This document shows, piece by piece, positions 29,601 through 37,059 of a stretch of DNA of 64,000 nucleotides (positions within the stretch are counted from its first letter, which is position 1; each line of letters begins with the position of its first letter). The notes under the pieces were generated by a model. It ran no database searches. It was given only the letters and a program-made list of their open reading frames with translations, and had not been told where the DNA came from. The position numbers were made by a program, and so were the translations under genes. Where the stretch lies: positions 2,852,001-2,916,000 of the forward strand of contig NZ_CP121666.1 in NCBI RefSeq assembly GCF_029714325.1, in the 5' to 3' direction. This DNA comes from Bradyrhizobium sp. CB1717. GTDB taxonomy: Bacteria > Pseudomonadota > Alphaproteobacteria > Rhizobiales > Xanthobacteraceae.

Positions 29601-29989
29601 TGCATGTCGCCGTGGCGCATGCAGAGGTCGGCCAACTCGAGACCGGGCTGGAAATCCTGAACGAACTGATCGCCCGGACCGGACAGTCCGGCCAGCATTG
29701 GCTTGATGCCGAGCTGCATCGTGTCCGCGGTAAACTTTTGTCGCGCCATGGTTCGTCGAACCAATCCAGCGCCGAAGACGACCTCAGACGAGCGCTGGAC
29801 ATCGCGCGACACCAGCAGACCAAGACCTTCGAGCTGCGCAGCATCCTTGGGCTTGCCCGCCTGCACAAGACAAATGGCCGAGCAGCTGTGATATCCGAAC
29901 TGCTCGCTCCCGTGCTCGCTGAATTCGAGACGGAGCGAGATCTTCCCGAGCTCGTGGAAGCGAAAGAGTTGCTCGCGCAAGCGCATTAG
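26660..29989 (+). CDS. SAM domain - class III adenylate/guanylate cyclase - AAA ATPase - TPR signalling protein
   Basis: 1109 residues from the ATG at 26660 (site GGTGGAG). Order: a SAM domain (1-60, MQIAEWLEKLGLGQYAERFA); a class III cyclase homology domain (about 72-255) with metal-binding Asp83 in FCDLVGSTAL and Asp127 in RFVGDGILVYFGYP; a P-loop ATPase with Walker A GEAGIGKS at 301-308 and Walker B-like LLIICEDLHWAD near 426-436; then a long helical TPR-like C-terminus. Both cyclase metal Asp are present, so the domain looks active. Such multidomain cyclases are numerous in rhizobia and their signals are mostly unknown. The gene is alone; the next gene is on the opposite strand. Confidence 0.9.
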   Translation: MQIAEWLEKLGLGQYAERFAQNGIDVGILPELMDEDFDKLGVLLGHRRKMLRAIADLDPAALIASPAPPHDAERRHLTVMFCDLVGSTALSARLDPEDMWEVIRAYRAACARVIAAYDGRIARFVGDGILVYFGYPRAHEDDAERAVRAGLDIISAIRQLKTGAGEKVELRIAIATGLVVVGDLISGDASEEHATVGDTPNLAARLQSLAEPGVVVVASSTRRLLGDLFTFRNLGRREVRGIGEPIAVWAVEGATASESRFEAVRAARSIGFVGRKDEIEFILSRQREAWQGQGQIVLISGEAGIGKSRIVATLSESPLLGTHRRVRYQCSPYHTNSALHPFVAQLERAAGIRSDDTPEQKLDKLETMLALGTRQAARATPLIAALLSIPTGDRCPVLGLSSAQQRRQTFAALLDQLEGLARDQPLLIICEDLHWADATTLELFDLAVDRIRALPILVLMTSRPEFEPSWSGLANVSLLRLDRLDRQDTRALVEQLVVGRQLPREMMKQIIDKTDGIPLFVEELTKMVLESGLLVEDAGRYRLSSPLPPLAIPATLQDSLMARLDRLAPVKEVAQIGAAIGRDFSYALLKTVAGRDDLTLSAALGQLEEAELLLRRGTPPEANYSFKHALVQEAAYESLLKSKRQVLHTRIGEVLREKFPAVAATEPEVLAHHFTEAGLSEVALEWWRKAGQQALKRSAYSEAIAHLGKAIATADELPDDPRRMIGRLHLQISYGRALRGSLGHSAPETVAAWTRARQFAADIDDPVELAPIHSGLFNACLTHGELAPMRELADAIGSAADRRPDSPVAAVVAHWTGGVTCWFAGDYLSARTHLERALAIYGAEPDPATFRASALDLPFVIMRFLALVLWPLGIIARARKLAAEAVGASAEKRALSQANALVHRAVFDGVCGGMLQQTETILALGLARDHTMPLYVAAGTYLNGLAKWRAGDRMAGLADMRQGWSLLHENDCYLCEPFWGMHVAVAHAEVGQLETGLEILNELIARTGQSGQHWLDAELHRVRGKLLSRHGSSNQSSAEDDLRRALDIARHQQTKTFELRSILGLARLHKTNGRAAVISELLAPVLAEFETERDLPELVEAKELLAQAH

Positions 29990-30038
29990 GCCCGTGCCGC
30001 TTGCCCTGGCTGGCCGTCTTGGCGGCAGCGGATGACGG

Positions 30039-31262
30039 TTACGAATTTACGTGCACGAAATCCCGCAGCAGCGGATAGATCTCGTTGTTCCAGCGTTTTC
30101 CCGAGAACACGCCGTAATGGCCGACGCCGGCCTGCATGTGGTGGACGCGGCGATAGGCGCGCACGCCGGTGCAGAGATCCTGCGCTGCGAGCGTCTGGCC
30201 GATCGAGCAGATGTCGTCCTTCTCGCCCTCGACCGTCATCAGCCCCATGCGGCTGACGGCCCTGGTGTTCACGGGGCGGCCGCGGTGCATCAGCTTGCCC
30301 TGCGGCAGGAGGTGCTCCTGGAACACGTCGCGCACGGTCTCGATGTAGAACTCCGCAGGCAGATCCATCACGGCGAAATATTCGTCGTAGAAGGTCTTGA
30401 TCGTCGCCGCCTTGTCCTTCTCGCCCTTGGCGATGTGGTTGGCGAGATCCATGTGCTGCTTGATGTGGCGCTCGAGATTCATCGAGACGAACGCGGTGAG
30501 CTGCACGAAGCCGGGATAGACCTTGCGCAGCGCGCCGCGGCACTGCACCGGCACGTAGTTGATCAGGTTGCGCTCGAACCACTCGATCGGCCTGCTCTTG
30601 GCGAATTCGTTGACCCTGGTCGGCTGGATCCGCGTGTCGATGGGACCTGCCATCAGCGTCAGCGTCGCCGGCCGTGACGGATGATTGCCCTCGCACATGA
30701 CCGCAGCGGCCGCGAGCGCGGAGACCGACGGCTGGCAGATCGCGACCATGTGCGGGCGCGGGCCGAGCTGGCCGAGGAAGTCGATGAGATGCTCGGTGTA
30801 GTCGTCGAGGCCGAAGCGGCCTTCGCTGCGCGGGATGTCGCGCGGATTGTGCCAGTCGGTGATGTAGACGTCGTGGTCCTGCAGCAGCGTCTTCACGGTG
30901 CCGCGCAAGAGCGTTGCGAAATGGCCGGACATCGGCGCTACCAGCAGCATGCGCGGCTGGTCCGGCGCGCCATCCTTCTTGAAATGCAGCAGCGAACCGA
31001 ACGGCGTCGCGTAGGCGATTTCCTCGCGCACGGCGACTTCGCGGTTTCCGACCATCACGCTGTCGATGCCATAGGCCGGGCGGTCATAGGTGAGGGTGGA
31101 GCGCGAGATCAGCTCCAGCGCCGCCGAGAGTCGGCCGACCACCTGGTGCGACATGCCCTGTGGCGCCAGATTGAGGAATTTCAGCGCGGACGAGGCGCCC
31201 GCCCGCCACGGCGCCGTCAGATCCATATGGTTCTGAAAGGCCTGATAATACATCGACATCAT
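30039..31262 (-). CDS. phaZ: Intracellular poly(3-hydroxybutyrate) depolymerase
   Basis: 407 residues. Degrades stored PHB granules in the cytoplasm. The lipase-box position carries Cys instead of Ser (AICQPSVSALAAA), as in PhaZ1-type intracellular depolymerases, where Cys is the nucleophile. The catalytic His is in AGVGHYGVFSGKRW, close to the C-terminus, and the N-terminal MYYQAFQNHMDLTAPWR is typical. Starts at 31262, 31259 or 31253 are all possible; a start at 31460 would add a Cys-rich segment atypical of the family. No signal peptide, in keeping with intracellular function. Divergent from the GST gene. Confidence 0.92.
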   Translation of the reverse strand: MMSMYYQAFQNHMDLTAPWRAGASSALKFLNLAPQGMSHQVVGRLSAALELISRSTLTYDRPAYGIDSVMVGNREVAVREEIAYATPFGSLLHFKKDGAPDQPRMLLVAPMSGHFATLLRGTVKTLLQDHDVYITDWHNPRDIPRSEGRFGLDDYTEHLIDFLGQLGPRPHMVAICQPSVSALAAAAVMCEGNHPSRPATLTLMAGPIDTRIQPTRVNEFAKSRPIEWFERNLINYVPVQCRGALRKVYPGFVQLTAFVSMNLERHIKQHMDLANHIAKGEKDKAATIKTFYDEYFAVMDLPAEFYIETVRDVFQEHLLPQGKLMHRGRPVNTRAVSRMGLMTVEGEKDDICSIGQTLAAQDLCTGVRAYRRVHHMQAGVGHYGVFSGKRWNNEIYPLLRDFVHVNS

Positions 31263-31444
31263 ACCGAAGTGCCCACCCTGTTCCCTGCCGTCATGCAATA
31301 TCGAAGCCAGACGGGAGCAGGATCGCCCGCAAAATTGGCACATCGCTTGCTCCGGAAGCGGGGTGAGGACACCGGGAAGCTCAGCGAATGAGCAAATCCG
31401 CGGCCGGGCGGGGTGCGGGTCACAGGCGTGAGGGAAGGGGCCAT

Positions 31445-32101
31445 ATGGCGAAAGCGACACTGACCATCAGCAGCAAGAACTACTCGTCCTGGTCGCTGCG
31501 TGGCTGGCTGCTGACGAAGTTTTCCGGGCTCGATTTCGATGAGATCGTGACCGCGCCGGACGACGCGTCGGCGCGTGCGGAGATCCTGCTGCTGTCGTCG
31601 TCGATCCTGGTGCCGTGCCTGCGGCACGAGGGCGCCGTGGTCTGGGATACGCTGGCGATCGCCGAATATCTCAACGAGGTGATGCCGTCAGCCGGGCTGC
31701 TGCCCGATGACCGCCTCCAGCGCGCCCATTGCCGCTCCATTTGCGGTGAAATCCATTCCGGCTTCACCACGCTGCGCGCTTCGCTGCCGGTCAATCTCAA
31801 GGGCCACTTCCCCGGCTTCAAGATCTGGTCGCGCGCGCAGGCGGACATCGACCGCGTCTGGTTCATCTGGCGCGACTGTCTGGAGAAATCCGGCGGTCCG
31901 TTCCTGTTCGGCGAGCGGCGCACCATGGCGGATGCGATGTACGCCCCCGTGGTGACGCGCTTCGTCACCTATGACGTCAAGCTCGAGCCACGCCTCAAGG
32001 CCTATGCCGATACCATCATGGCCATGCCCGAGATGAGGGAGTGGATCGCGGCGGCGAAGGAAGAGCCGGCCGAGATCGAGGAGCTCGAGGTCGAATATTA
32101 G
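31445..32101 (+). CDS. Glutathione S-transferase family protein
   Basis: 218 residues. The N-terminal thioredoxin-like domain begins ATLTISSKNYSSWSLRGWLL, with the Ser-rich active-site region of this bacterial GST group, and shows the cis-Pro/glutathione-binding strand LVPCLRHEGAVVWDTLAIAE. The C-terminal helical domain follows (PFLFGERRTMADAMYAPVV, with the N-capping/hydrophobic-staple region). The ATG at 31445 has GGAAGGGG upstream. Substrate unknown. A role in detoxification or thiol redox is the family default. Confidence 0.88.
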   Translation: MAKATLTISSKNYSSWSLRGWLLTKFSGLDFDEIVTAPDDASARAEILLLSSSILVPCLRHEGAVVWDTLAIAEYLNEVMPSAGLLPDDRLQRAHCRSICGEIHSGFTTLRASLPVNLKGHFPGFKIWSRAQADIDRVWFIWRDCLEKSGGPFLFGERRTMADAMYAPVVTRFVTYDVKLEPRLKAYADTIMAMPEMREWIAAAKEEPAEIEELEVEY

Positions 32102-32381
32102 GCAGGGGAGGCGTCGCCCTGCCTGTTTTGGGAGCGAGGCCGGCCGCCGCCGCCCTCGGTAGCCATGTCATTGAAGCCGTTAACTTTCGGCGCTCGTCCT
32201 CGGACGGGGCAGCCCCTCACGGTACGCAGATATTGTGGGGGTCCCTAGGCTGGTTGCGACATCTAGCCGTGAACAGCTGTGTACGGGGCCGCTCCGCTGA
32301 TTCGGACGTGATTCGTTCGGGCCGCGTTCCGTTGGTTAAGGCGGAGCGCGGCTCCGTCGCATTTTGGAACACAAGTCGCGG

Positions 32382-32606
32382 TCAGGCGACGCCCGAGTGT
32401 TTCACCCGCGGCAGGCGCCAGCCGATGACGGTCGCTTCGACCGCGATGCCGGCCTCGTGGTTCTGCCAGCGTCCCCCGACATAACGGCAGGCGAACGGCA
32501 GCTGATATGTTCCGCTGTGATCCTCGCACAGCACTTCGACCGGCAGGCCAGGTGGCGGTTCTCCAGCGCCATCGAACTCCGCCAGACGTCTATCGCGCGT
32601 TGCCAT
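32382..32606 (-). CDS. Small hypothetical protein
   Basis: 74 residues, preceded by a strong GGGGAG ribosome site at the ATG at 32606. The frame continues upstream but without a better start. The sequence is acidic near the N-terminus and contains CEDHSGTYQLPFACRY and a single Cys pair. No signal peptide, no recognised domain. Translation seems likely from the site and codon use, but function is unknown. Confidence 0.6.
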   Translation of the reverse strand: MATRDRRLAEFDGAGEPPPGLPVEVLCEDHSGTYQLPFACRYVGGRWQNHEAGIAVEATVIGWRLPRVKHSGVA

Positions 32607-32788
32607 TGTAAAAATCTCCCCTAAACAAAGCCGCGAAAGAGCGCCCACTTCCTTCGCGCGCGGTTCAATGCTCCCCGTCCCAGGGAACAAGCCAAGCTCA
32701 ACGCGAGAATGCGGTACGAGTGTGGTAGCGTCCGGCCGCTGTGCGCAATCGGCGCACATTGCTGTGATCATTTGGCGAGGAACCCCGC

Positions 32789-33145
32789 ATGCCGCTTCGA
32801 CGCACCGGCATTTTTTTCCCGATGTTGCTGCTCGCGACGCTGGCGGTTGCGCCGCTCCGCGCGCAGGACGTGCCGGGCATCGAGATCTGCACGGTCGAGA
32901 AGACCATGGAGCGCCGCACCAGCTGCCTCCAAAGCAATATCGATTTCCTCCAGAAGACGATCACCAAGCTCAACCTCGACCACCAGCAGAAGCTGGATGC
33001 GGCGGGTCGCCAGATCGACGCGCTGAAGACAGGCGTCGCCGGCCTGCAGAAGACGATCAGTGATCTCCAGGCCGCGCAGGCGAAGACCGCCGAGGATATG
33101 AAGAAGAAGCAGGACGCGCCGCCGCCGAAGGACGCGGCGAAATAG
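32789..33145 (+). CDS. Secreted coiled-coil protein of unknown function
   Basis: 118 residues with a Sec signal peptide (cleavage after PLRAQ) followed by two Cys (IEICTVEK and TSCLQSN), probably a disulfide pair. A long heptad-rich helix comes next (IDFLQKTITKLNLDHQQ, IDALKTGVAGLQKTISDL, AEDMKKKQ), ending in a Pro/Lys tail. It is likely periplasmic. It stands alone between a small minus-strand gene and the enolase-superfamily gene. Confidence 0.72.
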   Translation: MPLRRTGIFFPMLLLATLAVAPLRAQDVPGIEICTVEKTMERRTSCLQSNIDFLQKTITKLNLDHQQKLDAAGRQIDALKTGVAGLQKTISDLQAAQAKTAEDMKKKQDAPPPKDAAK

Positions 33146-33154
33146 GCGCGTCGA

Positions 33155-34258
33155 TCACGCCACGCGATAGCGCTCCATCACGTCGCGATCGGGTTCATAG
33201 CCGAGCCCCGGTCCTGAGGGCACCGCGACATGGCCGGTGGCATCGGCGTCGGCGCGGCCGCCCCACAGGCAGGCTTCGCGCTTGAGGTAGAACATCTCGA
33301 CCAGCCCGTCGTCGCGCGTCGCCAGAAGGTGCAGCGTCGCCAGCAAGCCGGGACCGAAATACGGAGAGTGCGGGACGATCTTGACGCCGCGTTGATCGGC
33401 CAGCGCCGCGATCTTCAGGAATTCCGTGATGCCGCCGACCTTGATCACCGACGGCTGGGCGTGGCTCACTGCGCCCGCATCCATCATCTGGCGGAATTGA
33501 TATTCGGTGCAGGCATTCTCGCCGGCGGCGATGCCGAGCCCGCCCTTGCTGCGTACGTCGGCGAGCGTGGCAAAATCCTCGGGCGGCCAGACCGGCTCCT
33601 CCAGGAACATCGGCTGCGCCTCGCCGCATGCTTTCGCGAATGCGATCGCCTGCTCGCCTGACAGCGGGCAGTTCATGTCGACCATCAGCGGAATGCCGGG
33701 CCCGATCGCCTCGCGCGCGGCGAACACCGCCGGCAGCGTGGTCTCGTGCAGCTTGATCGCGCCATAGCCGAGCGCCAGCGCCTTCCGGCATTCGCCGGCG
33801 ATGTTGCCGGGCGATCCGATCCGCAGCAGGCTCGCATAGGCGGGAATGGCCGGGCGCTTCGTCTCGCCGAGCAGGCGGTGCAGCGGCACGCCCTTGATCT
33901 TCGCGGCGAGGTCCCACAGCGCGATGTCGAGGCCGGAGATTGCGAACATGGTGATGCCGTAGCGGCCGAACAGATGCAGATTGCGCTGGATCTGCTCCAT
34001 CGCCGCGGGAATGCCGGCGGCGTCAGGAACCTCGAGGCCGATGGCCTGCGGCGCGATCATCTCCTCGACGGCGCTGCGCGTGGTGCGCGGGCTGACATAG
34101 GCGAAGGCATCGCCCCAGCCGGTCAGCCCGGCATCGGTCGTGACCTCGACCAGCACCATGTCGAGGGCGGTGATGGCGGAAGCGCCCTGGCGGAAGCTCG
34201 CAACACCGGCGTCATAGGGGATGCGGATATGGTGCGCCCGCACATCGGTGATCTTCAT
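33155..34258 (-). CDS. Mandelate racemase/muconate-lactonizing enzyme family protein (enolase superfamily)
   Basis: 367 residues with a strong AGGAGG site before the ATG at 34258. Capping domain at the N-terminus (MKITDVRAHHIRIPY), then a barrel with the three metal ligands in the expected blocks: Asp in LMVDMNCPLS, Glu in MFLEEPVWPPED, and Glu in AAGENACTEYQFR. The general-base site on the second strand reads GAIKLHET, i.e. Lys-x-His where many members have Lys-x-Lys. The His of the other base side is in KIVPHSPYFGPG. This places it in the mandelate racemase-like dehydratase/racemase group acting on sugar acids or hydroxy acids, but the substrate is not known. It is divergent from an AraC/GyrI regulator, and a gluconolactonase-like gene lies just beyond. 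Confidence 0.88.
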   Translation of the reverse strand: MKITDVRAHHIRIPYDAGVASFRQGASAITALDMVLVEVTTDAGLTGWGDAFAYVSPRTTRSAVEEMIAPQAIGLEVPDAAGIPAAMEQIQRNLHLFGRYGITMFAISGLDIALWDLAAKIKGVPLHRLLGETKRPAIPAYASLLRIGSPGNIAGECRKALALGYGAIKLHETTLPAVFAAREAIGPGIPLMVDMNCPLSGEQAIAFAKACGEAQPMFLEEPVWPPEDFATLADVRSKGGLGIAAGENACTEYQFRQMMDAGAVSHAQPSVIKVGGITEFLKIAALADQRGVKIVPHSPYFGPGLLATLHLLATRDDGLVEMFYLKREACLWGGRADADATGHVAVPSGPGLGYEPDRDVMERYRVA

Positions 34259-34436
34259 GTGGCGGTTCCTCCTGCTTTCTTGTGAGCGGTTTTGAGTTGT
34301 CGAATGTAGCCACGAACGCCCGGACGTTGCCAGTGGCAGTTCCGGCGCTATCCTCCTAAAGGGCCGCAACGCCGATCAAGCGAGGCCGGCGGCCTTCGGT
34401 GCATCATGGCCTTGCTTCGAACGAGGGCCGACCGTC

Positions 34437-35270
34437 ATGAACCCAGCCCAGCGCGCGCTCTGGTACATCGAGAGCCATCTGGCCGAGCCGATGACGCTCG
34501 ACGAGATCGCCGCGGTCGCCGGCGTGTCGCGGTTCCACCTGGTGCGGGCGTTTGCCGCAGCCACCGGCCTGCCGGCGATGCGCTACGTGCGCGCACGGCG
34601 GCTGAGTGAGGCCGCGCGCAGCCTTGCGAACGGCGCGCCGGACATTCTGTCGCTGGCGCTGGAGGCGGATTACGGCTCGCACGAGGCATTCACCCGCGCG
34701 TTCCGCGACCAGTTCGGCACCACGCCCGAAGCTGTCAGGACCGCGACATGCGTCAGCCATCTCAAGCTTCAGGAGCCGATCCTCATGGACTCCACCATGC
34801 TAGACAACCTTGCTGCACCGCGTTTCGAAACCGCAAAGGCTTTCCTCGTCGCCGGCCCCACTGAGCGCATCTCCTGCGACAACGGCGCCATGATCCCCGG
34901 ATTGTGGCACCGCTTCCATCAGGAGGTGGCCGACATTCCCGCGCGCATCGGCCCTGTCGCCTATGGCGTCTGCTGCAACGGCGATGATGCCGGCAATTTC
35001 GACTACATCGCCGGCGTCGAGGTCGCCGACTTCTCCGACCTGCCGCGCCGCTTCGGTCGCATCCGCATCGGAGAGCAGCGCTATGCCGTGTTCACCCACA
35101 CCGAGCACGTCGCCTCGATCCGCCGCACGGTGAATACGATCTGGAATCAATGGCTGCCGGCCTCCGGGCTGAAGGCCGCGGACGCGCCGAATTTCGAGCG
35201 CTATGACGAAAAGTTCGATCCCGCGACCGGCAATGGCGGCTTCGAAATCTGGGTGCCCGTGCGGGAGTAA
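34437..35270 (+). CDS. AraC-type regulator with C-terminal GyrI-like effector-binding domain
   Basis: 277 residues in the Rob/SoxS-like order: AraC double helix-turn-helix at the N-terminus (about 8-105; EPMTLDEIAAVAGVSRFHLVR, then SLALEADYGSHEAFTRAFRD ending FGTTPEAVR) and a GyrI/AraC-E-bind domain from about 125 (FLVAGPTERISC...YDEKFDPATGNGGFEIWVPV). Such proteins respond to small amphipathic ligands or drugs bound in the C-terminal domain. It is divergent from the mandelate-racemase-family gene (178 bp between) and codirectional with the SMP-30 gene 135 bp downstream, so it may control one or both. Confidence 0.9.
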   Translation: MNPAQRALWYIESHLAEPMTLDEIAAVAGVSRFHLVRAFAAATGLPAMRYVRARRLSEAARSLANGAPDILSLALEADYGSHEAFTRAFRDQFGTTPEAVRTATCVSHLKLQEPILMDSTMLDNLAAPRFETAKAFLVAGPTERISCDNGAMIPGLWHRFHQEVADIPARIGPVAYGVCCNGDDAGNFDYIAGVEVADFSDLPRRFGRIRIGEQRYAVFTHTEHVASIRRTVNTIWNQWLPASGLKAADAPNFERYDEKFDPATGNGGFEIWVPVRE

Positions 35271-35405
35271 GCTGCAGGGCTGGCATACCATCCCGCTTGC
35301 TTGGCAAGCCCGGATGACTTTGCCATAACCGCAGGCAAATCTTGCGTGTGGGGCCCGTGCCGGACATCCCGTGCAAGCCATAACAAGCAGCCGGGAGGGT
35401 CCCAC

Positions 35406-36332
35406 ATGTCCAACGTCCGCGTTCTCGCCACCGACCTCGAATTTCCCGAAGGGCCGGTCGTGATGCCGGACGGCTCGGTGGTGCTGGTGGAGATCCGCGG
35501 CCAGCGTCTGACCCGCGTCTATCCCGACGGCCGCAAGGAGATCGTGGCGAAAGTGCCGGGCGGCCCGAACGGCGCCGCGCTCGGCCCTGACGGCAAGATC
35601 TACATCTGCAACAATGGCGGCTTCTCCTGGATCCCGACCCGCAACATGATCATGCCGGGTCCGCAGCCGGACGACTATCTCGGCGGCTCGATCCAGCGCG
35701 TCGACCTGCAATCCGGCAAGGTCGAGACGGTCGTGACGAAATGCGGCGAGCACGATCTGCGCGGACCGAACGATCTGGTGTTCGACAGGCAGGGTGGCCT
35801 CTGGTTCTCCGATCTCGGCAAGCGCCGCTCGCGAGAGATGGATGTCGGCGGCATGTATTACCTCAAGCCCGGCATGACCGAGATCGTCGAAATCGTGCAT
35901 GGCGTGCTGCCGGCCAACGGCATCGGGTTGTCGCCGGACGAGAGCACCGTCTACATCGCGGAGACGCCGACGGGCCGGCTCTGGGCCTATGAACTCTCCG
36001 CGCCGGGTACGCTGAAGCCGCGCGACGCGATCTATCGCGGTGAGCGGGGCAAGCCGATCTGCGGCCTCGGCGGCTACCAGATGTTCGACTCGCTTGCGGT
36101 GGAAGCAAACGGTAACATCTGCGTCGCCACCCTCGTCTCCGGCTGCATCTCGGTGATCGCGCCTGATGGCACCCTGGTCGAGCAGGTCCCGACCGGCGAC
36201 CGCGTCACCACCAACATCGCCTTCGGCGGCCCCGAGCTGAAGACCGCCTACATCACGCTGTCGGGCAAGGGCGAACTGATCGCCATGGACTGGCCGCGCG
36301 GCGGTTTGCCTCTCAATTTCCTAAACAAGTAA
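35406..36332 (+). CDS. SMP-30/gluconolactonase-like beta-propeller enzyme
   Basis: 308 residues, six-bladed propeller hydrolase of the SMP-30/LRE family, with GGGAGG upstream. A metal-binding Glu is near the N-terminus (LEFPEGPVVMPDGSVVLVEI), and the central loops hold Asn and Asp ligands (GPNDLVFDRQGGLWFSDLG and ANGIGLSPDESTVYIAET). Family members hydrolyse sugar lactones with Ca or Zn. Its position beside an AraC/GyrI gene and an enolase-superfamily gene hints at a sugar-acid pathway (inference). Confidence 0.88.
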   Translation: MSNVRVLATDLEFPEGPVVMPDGSVVLVEIRGQRLTRVYPDGRKEIVAKVPGGPNGAALGPDGKIYICNNGGFSWIPTRNMIMPGPQPDDYLGGSIQRVDLQSGKVETVVTKCGEHDLRGPNDLVFDRQGGLWFSDLGKRRSREMDVGGMYYLKPGMTEIVEIVHGVLPANGIGLSPDESTVYIAETPTGRLWAYELSAPGTLKPRDAIYRGERGKPICGLGGYQMFDSLAVEANGNICVATLVSGCISVIAPDGTLVEQVPTGDRVTTNIAFGGPELKTAYITLSGKGELIAMDWPRGGLPLNFLNK

Positions 36333-36346
36333 ACGGTGCTAGTGAC

Positions 36347-36432
36347 CGTCATTGCGAGCGGAGCGAAGCAATCCAGGAATGCCCCCGCGGTGACAGTCTG
36401 GCTTGCTTCGTCGCTTCGCTCCTCGCAATGAC
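36347..36432. repeat. Palindromic repeat, GTCATTGCGAG family, copy 1
   Basis: Long imperfect inverted repeat: left arm begins CGTCATTGCGAGCGGAGCG and continues AAGCAATCCAG; right arm begins CTGGCTTGCTTC and ends CTCGCAATGAC. Further copies occur at 40137-40221 and 62400-62478. This motif is a familiar dispersed element of Bradyrhizobium and relatives. It lies between the SMP-30 and GNAT genes and would fold as a long hairpin in RNA. Confidence 0.85.
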
Positions 36433-36449
36433 AACGGAGAGAGACTTCA

Positions 36450-37043
36450 ATGCCCTGGCCTGATCCCATCACCCTGCGCGGACAGCACGCCCGTCTCGAG
36501 CCGCTGTCGCCTCAGCATCGCGAGGGGCTGGTCGAGGCCGTCAAGGACGGCGAGCTGTCAAAACTCTGGTACACTGCGATCCCGCTGCCGGAGAACATGG
36601 GCAAGGAGATCGACCGCCGCCTCGGCTTGCAGGCTGCGGGCTCGATGCTGCCCTTCACCGTGTTCGACGCCGGCGGCAACATCGTCGGCATGACGACCTA
36701 CATGAACATCGATGCCACCAACCGCCGCGTCGAGATCGGCTCGACCTGGTACGGCAAGGGCGCGCAGCGCGGGCCGCTCAACACGCAGTGCAAGCTGCTC
36801 CTGCTCCGGCACGCCTTCGAGACGCTGAACTGCATCGCGGTCGAGTTCCGCACGCACTTCTTCAACCACCAGAGCCGCCGCGCCATCGAGCGCTTAGGGG
36901 CCAAGCAGGACGGCATTTTGCGCAGCCACCAGGTCGCGCCGAACGGCACGCTGCGCGATACTGTTGTTTACAGCATCACCGCCGCCGAATGGCCGACGGT
37001 GCAGGCGCATCTGGAATTTCAACTCAACGACAAGCCGCGCTAG
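36450..37043 (+). CDS. GNAT acetyltransferase, RimJ/RimL type
   Basis: 197 residues. Family layout: ITLRGQHARLEPLSPQHREG at the start, the central strand IVGMTTYMNIDATNRRVEIG, the STWYGKGAQRGPLNT acetyl-CoA-binding segment, and late VEFRTHFFNHQSRRAIERLG plus the closing KQDGILRSH, all typical of RimL-like acetyltransferases that modify N-termini of proteins or small amines. The start has GGAGAGAG upstream, inside the tail of the palindromic repeat region. The GMC oxidoreductase gene starts 16 bp after its stop, so the two are probably cotranscribed. Confidence 0.88.
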   Translation: MPWPDPITLRGQHARLEPLSPQHREGLVEAVKDGELSKLWYTAIPLPENMGKEIDRRLGLQAAGSMLPFTVFDAGGNIVGMTTYMNIDATNRRVEIGSTWYGKGAQRGPLNTQCKLLLLRHAFETLNCIAVEFRTHFFNHQSRRAIERLGAKQDGILRSHQVAPNGTLRDTVVYSITAAEWPTVQAHLEFQLNDKPR

Positions 37044-37059
37044 GGGCGGCCGAGGGACC

